IMG/VR virus record: IMGVR_UViG_3300031227_000017
Span: 47,653-111,652 of that record
Source: a virus
DNA length: 64,000 nucleotides
Direction: 5' to 3' (one strand)
The position numbers were made by a program, and so were the translations under genes. Below the pieces are notes generated by a model. It was not told the DNA's origin. It searched no databases and saw nothing but the letters and a program-made list of their open reading frames with translations. This document shows positions 56,591-64,000 of this stretch, piece by piece. Positions within the stretch are counted from its first letter, which is position 1, and the number at the start of each line of letters is the position of its first letter.

Positions 56591-57633
56591 ACCACCTCCC
56601 GGTAGTATACCGTGAGCTCCACACCGTCGACTTCGATCGGCGCCGTCGCGGGTAGATCATTGAGAAGCACCACGATCGACATGCCGAAGGCTCCGCGTTT
56701 CAGATCCTTACCCGTCATGCTGGGGAGACCCCACATGTCGCTGGAGCCGCCATGCAGCAGCGACTGCCACGCGGGACCCTCCACAGCGTCATTGACCGCG
56801 GCGTTGCTGCCCAGGCCGTATTCAGGGTGCTGAATGGCCAGGAACACCAGCCGGGGGCTGTAGGACGGTTCAGAGCTCATTGAGCTCGTGGACGACTCAG
56901 ACGTCGTCGTGGCGTCCCGTAGGACGGTCAGGGCGCTGATCCCTTCGATAATGGCGTCATCATCCAGCGCGCTGAAGTCGAAGCCCTGGACGAGCAGCAG
57001 CTGGCTTGTCTCGCCGTTCAGCAGTGCGACCCGCGATCGGTTCAACCCGGCACTGTCGGAATCCAGGACAGGCGAGCCTGATCCGGTCCCGATCTCTTCC
57101 CACGCTACCCCGCCACCTACAGACTGGGCTGTGGTGCCTTCCGCTGTAGCTGACAGCATGGCACTGAGGGAAATGGAGCTTAGACTGCCGGAATCCGCGC
57201 TGCTTGACGACGTGAGGTCCGGGTCACAATCTGCCCCGAAAACATCCTCCCCGTCTGGGAAGACGGTATCCATCTTATCCAGCGTCCGTTTGATGCGATA
57301 AACATCACTACGCACGGCGGCGATGAAATCTTCGGCCTCCTCGACCGAGCGGAGTAGCACGTCCACGTAAGATAGGCGGAACCACTCGGGCGATGACGCC
57401 GGGGTTGGTCCGTCCTCTGGATATTCCTCAATGTCTGGTGGAGAGCAGACGTGACTGAAGGTACCCACGGCAGCGCCGGTTTGCGGGCTGAGCGGCAGCA
57501 GTCGATAGGCGAAGATCTTTGTTGCCATGCCAGTAGCACATACAACATTGAAACGCACTCGAACGCCGTCGTCTTTACCGTAAACGTAGTGGCTAGCTGC
57601 CCAACTGATTTTGATGCTGCGGTTGGCCGACAT
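56587..57633 (-). CDS. Ser/Thr-rich probable virion protein
   Basis: A 348-residue protein with an N-terminal strand-rich domain (IKISWAASHYVYGKDDG), a Ser-rich stretch near residues 140-165 (TSSSSADSGSLSSISLS) and a C-terminal beta domain (IVVLLNDLPATAPIEVDG...LTVYY). The beta, Ser/Thr-rich build is like tail or neck virion proteins, but I cannot name one. Confidence 0.8.
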   Translation of the reverse strand: MSANRSIKISWAASHYVYGKDDGVRVRFNVVCATGMATKIFAYRLLPLSPQTGAAVGTFSHVCSPPDIEEYPEDGPTPASSPEWFRLSYVDVLLRSVEEAEDFIAAVRSDVYRIKRTLDKMDTVFPDGEDVFGADCDPDLTSSSSADSGSLSSISLSAMLSATAEGTTAQSVGGGVAWEEIGTGSGSPVLDSDSAGLNRSRVALLNGETSQLLLVQGFDFSALDDDAIIEGISALTVLRDATTTSESSTSSMSSEPSYSPRLVFLAIQHPEYGLGSNAAVNDAVEGPAWQSLLHGGSSDMWGLPSMTGKDLKRGAFGMSIVVLLNDLPATAPIEVDGVELTVYYREVV

Positions 57634-57646
57634 CCCTGGGCCTCCG

Positions 57647-58003
57647 TCAGAATTGAAGTTTTGCTATTTTCCCTTGCCGCTTTGACCGACGATAGTATAT
57701 CACAATCGGCCGACAAGGGTAACCTTTGCGGCTTTCGATAAATGCCCGGACATCTTCAAGTGCCGGGTCCTTCGTGCGTTTCAGCTCCAGAAGTTTAATG
57801 AACAGGGCATCTACGCACCCGCTCATAAACTTCCACTCGCTGCCACACGTTTTACAATGTCTATTGTCCAGATACGCCTGCCATGACGCAAGGGCAACCT
57901 CGCGAAGATAGGCAAAAGCCGGGGCCTTGACATAAAAGTCGGGAGCCTTCAGCAGCCCAATCATGTGCTGGCGATCTAGCTTCAATCGTCTGTTTTCACT
58001 CAC
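57647..58003 (-). CDS. Small zinc-binding protein
   Basis: A 118-residue basic protein. HCKTCGSEWKFMSGC provides three cysteines and a histidine for zinc. It starts MSENRRLKLDRQ, a marginal resemblance to the tag that I do not count. It overlaps the upstream glycosyltransferase stop by ATGA. Confidence 0.8.
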   Translation of the reverse strand: MSENRRLKLDRQHMIGLLKAPDFYVKAPAFAYLREVALASWQAYLDNRHCKTCGSEWKFMSGCVDALFIKLLELKRTKDPALEDVRAFIESRKGYPCRPIVIYYRRSKRQGKIAKLQF

Positions 58004-60180
58004 AGTTCAACTAATTTGAGGGCTGGAGGAGCCACTACCCGAGGTTGTCGCGGCGGTACGGGCGGTGGTGTGGCTGTGGGCGATACCAGCGGTGGAACCT
58101 CCATCACACGCGTATTATTGCGTGGTGCCGGCTGCGGGGGCTGCGTCGCCGGAGCTTGAGCTGGAGGCCTGGGTGTCATGCCTTTTGCGACCGTGTCGAT
58201 CAGCGGCATGGTGGACCCGCGGCGGTCCACGGAGCTGGTACGAACAAACTGCTTGCTGCCATTGAACTGCTTGATGGCGAAACCTGCTTGATATACCTGC
58301 TCCCCGATCTGCCAATCCCCGCCCGTGTGTGACAGGCCTGTGCCGAGATCGGGAATATCCGCTGTCTTGATACACTCGTGGGTGATTGCCCAGAACCCGC
58401 CGGTAGCAAACAGGATTTTCGTGCCGTTCGGGCTAGGCTTGTCGTTGTGCATCCGCCACGGACGTCCCTTGTACCACGGTCGCGAGGACAGGACCTCTCG
58501 CTGCGTCGGATTGGTCGTCCACACAAACTTCGCTCCGAACATGTGAGCGTTGTTTGATTTATGGTGATTTACGATATGCTGCGTGAGTATGGACGCCCAG
58601 TTCGGGTTGACGTCGCAGACCGAGTCGTCGTCGAACCAGAGAACCCACTTCGTTTCGATCGGACAGTCAGGGTCAAAGAACATCTCGCGCATGACCGGAT
58701 ACTTGTAGACATTCTCGGCGTGCTGGTAATGCTTCCGAATCACACCCTTTTTCACATAGTTCTCGATCATCGCCAACGACTTTGAATTCAACGCGTTGGA
58801 ACCAACACGCAGATCCATGCGGCCCGCGGGCATGGTAGCTATCACAGATTCAAGACATCGCTTGTGCAGGTCATGGAATTCCTCGCCGCCGTAGAACAGA
58901 ATACAGACGGTGTACTTCCCACCCACGTCCTCATTGTCGAAGGCCGCCTCGCTCGCGTATTCTCGTGTGCCGCCAGGACGCACGGCCACCCCATGCTTGG
59001 CTGACCGCCCACGTGTCTCCAGTTTCGCCTTCGGGCTACCACTCATCCGAATGTTAGCATTGGCTGGCAATTTTACGGAAGTGCGGGCTGACACATGCTG
59101 GCTGCCGCGTTTGCATGCCTGCTTAGACGGTACGACTTCGAGCAACTTGGGCTCCTGCAATTCGGGAGGCTGGACGCCGCCAAGGGGCGGGAGGCTTTGG
59201 TCGGTGTAATATTTCATGACTGCTTCCAATACAAGTTCAGGGGTTATCATATTCATGCACTCGGCCACTGCCTGTCCTGGCAAGTAAATAGGCCGATGAC
59301 ACAGCAATTTATCATCATTCAGCGGTGTCACTTTGTTCCTCCAACAGCCGTGATGCTTACAGCAATCCAGCATACCTATCGTGTGCAGATACTGATGGGG
59401 CACCAAGATGTTTCCACTGGCTGTCGGACCAAAACCTTTGTTCTCGTTGACGTAGGCTTCCCACCACCACGCCTCGCGACCACCGCCGAGCACCACCGCG
59501 GGACGCTGTAACGCGGCGGCTATGTGCATGGCTGCTGTAACGCCGCAGATAACACCATCTGCGTGGTGGATCAGACGTATGAGATCGCGTAGGTTTGTCT
59601 GCCCCACAAGATCCAACACTCCGGTGAGCGGCGGATGCCAGTGTCCGCCATCGTTTCCGCCAGCCTGCACAACGCCGAGACCCCTTGTGGTCAGGGCGTC
59701 AACAACGGTTTGAAAGTAATCGGGTCGCCATACCTTGACCGTGGCATCACTCTTCCCACCTGACAGTATAACCCAATAACGACCATCAACCAATGACACG
59801 TCACGCTCAGCGTCGGACAAGTGCAGATCGCCATACGGATGGTGCATCGGTACTTCTATACCAGTCTGCTTCTTGAAGTCACGATGAAAATATCCACAAA
59901 AATGAACGGTCTCTATGTTCTGCACACGAATGCCAGCACCGTACGAGAGCTTGATAAACTGCACGCCGGGCTTCAACGCCTTCGGTTTCTTTGATTTATG
60001 ATTCCACAATTCGGTGATATATGGATTGTGCCGCCACAAGTCTGGACACGTCGTATCGATGTCTATCTCGACCTCGTCGCCGTACGTCAAATGAATGTCG
60101 CGTACCAACGCGGACATGCAGACAATGTCGCCGGGAGATCGGTGGTGTGCTAGCACAATTCTCTTGGGATTAACCGCCAT
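58000..60180 (-). CDS. Two-domain glycosyltransferase, GT9 plus GT-A
   Basis: A 726-residue fusion. The first 320 residues look like GT9 heptosyltransferases: RSPGDIVCMSALVRDI at the start, then RDLIRLIHHADGVICGVTAAMHIAAAL and RPAVVLGG in the donor-binding half, as in WaaF/WaaC. Residues about 425-640 form a GT-A domain with VLWFDDDSVCD as metal-binding aspartates. A disordered Pro/Thr tail (residues about 650-720) ends it. The donor of the first domain is plausibly the ADP-heptose made by HldE. The protein lies directly before two further glycosyltransferases and the fibre. Confidence 0.85.
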   Translation of the reverse strand: MAVNPKRIVLAHHRSPGDIVCMSALVRDIHLTYGDEVEIDIDTTCPDLWRHNPYITELWNHKSKKPKALKPGVQFIKLSYGAGIRVQNIETVHFCGYFHRDFKKQTGIEVPMHHPYGDLHLSDAERDVSLVDGRYWVILSGGKSDATVKVWRPDYFQTVVDALTTRGLGVVQAGGNDGGHWHPPLTGVLDLVGQTNLRDLIRLIHHADGVICGVTAAMHIAAALQRPAVVLGGGREAWWWEAYVNENKGFGPTASGNILVPHQYLHTIGMLDCCKHHGCWRNKVTPLNDDKLLCHRPIYLPGQAVAECMNMITPELVLEAVMKYYTDQSLPPLGGVQPPELQEPKLLEVVPSKQACKRGSQHVSARTSVKLPANANIRMSGSPKAKLETRGRSAKHGVAVRPGGTREYASEAAFDNEDVGGKYTVCILFYGGEEFHDLHKRCLESVIATMPAGRMDLRVGSNALNSKSLAMIENYVKKGVIRKHYQHAENVYKYPVMREMFFDPDCPIETKWVLWFDDDSVCDVNPNWASILTQHIVNHHKSNNAHMFGAKFVWTTNPTQREVLSSRPWYKGRPWRMHNDKPSPNGTKILFATGGFWAITHECIKTADIPDLGTGLSHTGGDWQIGEQVYQAGFAIKQFNGSKQFVRTSSVDRRGSTMPLIDTVAKGMTPRPPAQAPATQPPQPAPRNNTRVMEVPPLVSPTATPPPVPPRQPRVVAPPALKLVEL

Positions 60181-60181
60181 A

Positions 60182-61264
60182 TTAGTCCTCTAACTTCACG
60201 CCAAGTCGTTTGGCCTTTGCCACAAGCACTTCATTGTCCGGGGCCAGCTGCACGGCTGCCAGCAGGTGTCGCTGCATGCGATCCGTCAGTTCCATTTTGA
60301 ACGCTATCAACCCGGCAAGATCATGCGGGTGATAATCCCACGCTTCATCGCGCGTCATATAATGCTGCGGCCGTGCAGTGATCACCAACGCTTGGCACAC
60401 AGCACCGTACGCCTGCGGCCACATTTCATGCTTCATGTGATACTGCGACAGCACGAGCCAAGGCTCTCGCTGATTCGGGGCCACGTGACACGCCGTCATG
60501 TAAGCGGCCAACGCCTCGGCGGGTTGTCCGAGAGCCTCATACGCTCTTGCCATGTAACCATGAGCATTCGATCGTTCGATGCACCAAGCGTCAGGATACG
60601 TCGTAAGGTACTTATGTGCCGTGTCTAACACGTCCCCCCAGGCTTCCGCGTAGACGTACTCGCGAGCGAGCCAGAAAAGATGCCGGTCGGTACCGGTAGG
60701 TGACGTGCACTCGCGCTCCATCAGCTCGGTGTAGACTCGACTTTTTTCGCTATCTTGTCGATGTTCACACACCATAGTTGCTGCGGTGGCCATCGACTCG
60801 TCGCTGGCACCCGTCCAGTAAAGATTCTCATGCACGGTGTGTCGCCACTCGTAACCGGCCCGTTGGTGCGCGAAATCTTTGTAGCCAACTGTGCCGTAAC
60901 CGCCATCTGCCTTGAACGAATGGATGTAGCGAAACTTCAAACGCGTGTGCGCGCCCGGCCGGAAATGCTGTTCGATCGGTTCTCGCCAGTTTCCGACAAG
61001 CACCTCATCGAGATCCAATGCGATGCACAGATCAATGTCGGTCGGCAAGCAACTGAGTACCACGTTTCTTGCCATGTCGAACCGCCACGGGTCCACGCAG
61101 ATCGGTATGACGGTGGCCCCGTGGTCTTGTAGAATCTCTGCCGTGCGATCCTGACTGGGTGACAGCCCTACGGTCACGCTATCAGCGTACAGGTTGCACG
61201 AATCCATGAAACGCTCGGCGAACTTCTCTTCGTCCTTGGCAATTGTGTAAATAGCTATTTTCAT
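60182..61264 (-). CDS. GT2-type glycosyltransferase with TPR region (A)
   Basis: A 360-residue protein from ATG 61264 (ATGA overlap with its neighbour). MKIAIYTIAKDE is the usual GT2 start and LDLDEVL the metal-binding acidic motif. However, where its paralogue has TDTGSTDGT, this protein has GLSPSQDRT, so a nucleotide-binding Asp is missing. Residues about 200-340 are TPR-like helical repeats (AYEALGQPAEALAAYMTACHVAPN). It may be a weak enzyme or an acceptor-binding subunit. Confidence 0.83.
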   Translation of the reverse strand: MKIAIYTIAKDEEKFAERFMDSCNLYADSVTVGLSPSQDRTAEILQDHGATVIPICVDPWRFDMARNVVLSCLPTDIDLCIALDLDEVLVGNWREPIEQHFRPGAHTRLKFRYIHSFKADGGYGTVGYKDFAHQRAGYEWRHTVHENLYWTGASDESMATAATMVCEHRQDSEKSRVYTELMERECTSPTGTDRHLFWLAREYVYAEAWGDVLDTAHKYLTTYPDAWCIERSNAHGYMARAYEALGQPAEALAAYMTACHVAPNQREPWLVLSQYHMKHEMWPQAYGAVCQALVITARPQHYMTRDEAWDYHPHDLAGLIAFKMELTDRMQRHLLAAVQLAPDNEVLVAKAKRLGVKLED

Positions 61265-62346
61265 GCTGCTCCGTCCCAACGATGGAGTATCGCTAGGCCT
61301 TTCTTGTTCTGCGGATCGAGTTCCAACGCTTTGAGCACTAACGCCCGTGCTTTGTCATTATCGCCGGTTTCGATGCACGCCTGCGCGGTAATTAGAAACG
61401 GATCTGGACCCCAGGCAGCCCCATCATTTGTGGTAAACCCTGGGTCGCGATCCACCACCAGCAACGCCTTAGACCCAGCCCACTTGGCGCCTTCAAAGTC
61501 CTTTTGATCACTGAAATACCTTGTGAGCGCGAACCATATCTCTCGCGTCCCTGGGTACTCTGCGGTCGCACGCATGAGCCAGGACAGGGCCTGATTCGGG
61601 GCATTGGTGCGAGCGTAGACGTCACCCAGCATTCGCATGGCTTCGGCACGCTCGGCCTTCCAGTGTGACTTTGGGTGCTCCAGATACTTTGTGAGTGTCT
61701 CAGCACTCTTCAGGTCCATCCGGCGGAAGAAATACTCTCGACCGAGATAGAACAGCGTCCGGGGGCACTCACACTCAGCCACGGCCAGCTCCAGGAGCGA
61801 GATGTAGTTTGGCCGGGCCTTCGAGACCATGTAATGATGGATCTCGATGTCTTCGAGGGCGAGCACCTGGGTTGATTTGTTAAAAGAGGTAAGAGCAGCA
61901 TGCCCTGGGTGTCGCCAGTGGAACCCGCTACGATCGTGGATATTCCCGGTGCGGAAACGCACGGCTGGGACCTTACCTGGGACAGCCCATTTCCAGGTGT
62001 ACCAGTAGAGAAACTGCTGAGCTATGCCGTCTTGCCATTTCCGTTCCAGTTCGTCCCGCCAATGGTTACCGCTGTGGGTGAACAGCACCTCGTCGAGATC
62101 GAGCTTGATGCACAAGTCCGTATCCTCGGGGACGTTACAGAGTGCCACGTTTGTGGCCGTGTCAAACCGCCACGGCATGATCCGGGCAGGTACCACGGTA
62201 ACACCAGCAGCGGTCAATCGTTCCTGCGTACCATCCGTGCTACCCGTGTCTGTGACGACAACGTAGTCTGCCCCCTGCGTGGTCTCGACGAAACGGTCGA
62301 CGTGGTCCGCTTCGTTTTTGGCCATCGTATAAACTGCTATTTTCAT
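61261..62346 (-). CDS. GT2-type glycosyltransferase with TPR region (B)
   Basis: A 361-residue protein with a full GT2 signature: MKIAVYTMAKNE, VVTDTGSTDGT and LDLDEVL, followed by TPR-like repeats near the C-terminus (ARALVLKALELDPQNKKGLAIL). Glycosyltransferases with TPR repeats often act on proteins or repeating polymers. It lies 3 bases downstream of the collagen-like gene, so it is a good candidate for modifying that fibre. Confidence 0.88.
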   Translation of the reverse strand: MKIAVYTMAKNEADHVDRFVETTQGADYVVVTDTGSTDGTQERLTAAGVTVVPARIMPWRFDTATNVALCNVPEDTDLCIKLDLDEVLFTHSGNHWRDELERKWQDGIAQQFLYWYTWKWAVPGKVPAVRFRTGNIHDRSGFHWRHPGHAALTSFNKSTQVLALEDIEIHHYMVSKARPNYISLLELAVAECECPRTLFYLGREYFFRRMDLKSAETLTKYLEHPKSHWKAERAEAMRMLGDVYARTNAPNQALSWLMRATAEYPGTREIWFALTRYFSDQKDFEGAKWAGSKALLVVDRDPGFTTNDGAAWGPDPFLITAQACIETGDNDKARALVLKALELDPQNKKGLAILHRWDGAA

Positions 62347-62349
62347 TCC

Positions 62350-64000
<1,651 letters not shown>

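Noticed and set aside
57647-58003. NRRLKLDRQ at an N-terminus as a tag copy
   Set aside because: Leu replaces the Ile/Val and the upstream basic position is missing; too weak to count.

Overview
The window reads as a 64-kb stretch of a large double-stranded DNA phage genome. Genes are packed with 1-, 4- or 8-base stop/start overlaps, nearly all on the minus strand, and most are orphans. Recognisable genes are replication and recombination genes (UvsW-like helicase, Rad50/Mre11-type SbcC and SbcD, zinc-finger primase-like protein, RNase H, class II ribonucleotide reductase), a terminase large subunit, and a collagen-like fibre. No rRNA, CRISPR array or transposase was seen. Both ends cut genes: a P-loop ATPase on the left and the fibre on the right. 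The host is not stated by the sequence; two CsrA proteins, a Ycf35/DUF2997/Ycf46 cassette and ADP-heptose chemistry would suit a Planctomycetota-like or other Gram-negative host, which is inference only.

Layout: 0-9.7 kb is a recombination/replication operon (ATPase, helicase, SbcC, SbcD). 9.7-14.8 kb holds csrA on the plus strand, a GT-A-like protein, hldE and two proteins of unknown role. 14.8-25.2 kb is a tight operon of small orphans around nrdJ, ending (in transcription terms starting) at a 440-base intergenic region rich in dyads. 25.6-37.5 kb carries small orphans, a repeat-rich patch with a tRNA-like element, and RNase H. 37.5-44 kb has two plus-strand genes (terminase and an unknown) inserted so tightly in the minus array that start codons share CATG and stop codons share TTAA or CTAA. 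44-50 kb has a second csrA, a Gp88-domain protein and zinc proteins. 49.9-52.4 kb is the Ycf35-DUF2997-Ycf46 cassette. 52.4-58 kb has orphans separated by hairpins. 58-64 kb is a glycosyltransferase cluster feeding into the collagen-like fibre.

The most striking signal is a short peptide, consensus [RK]-x-x-R-x-[IV]-x-[LVI]-[DN] (typical forms GRNLRAIDLN, NRERVIDLD), that recurs in about 17 otherwise unrelated proteins, usually in the last or first 20 residues. The codons differ from copy to copy, so the peptide and not the DNA appears to be conserved. It looks like a docking, targeting or processing tag for a hub that lies in or outside the window. I call it the RxIDLD tag below.

A second theme is heptose/glycan chemistry: HldE makes ADP-heptose, a GT9-type heptosyltransferase domain could use it, and three further glycosyltransferase-like proteins plus a Thr-rich Gly-Pro-Thr fibre suggest glycosylation of the fibre or of a host surface polymer.
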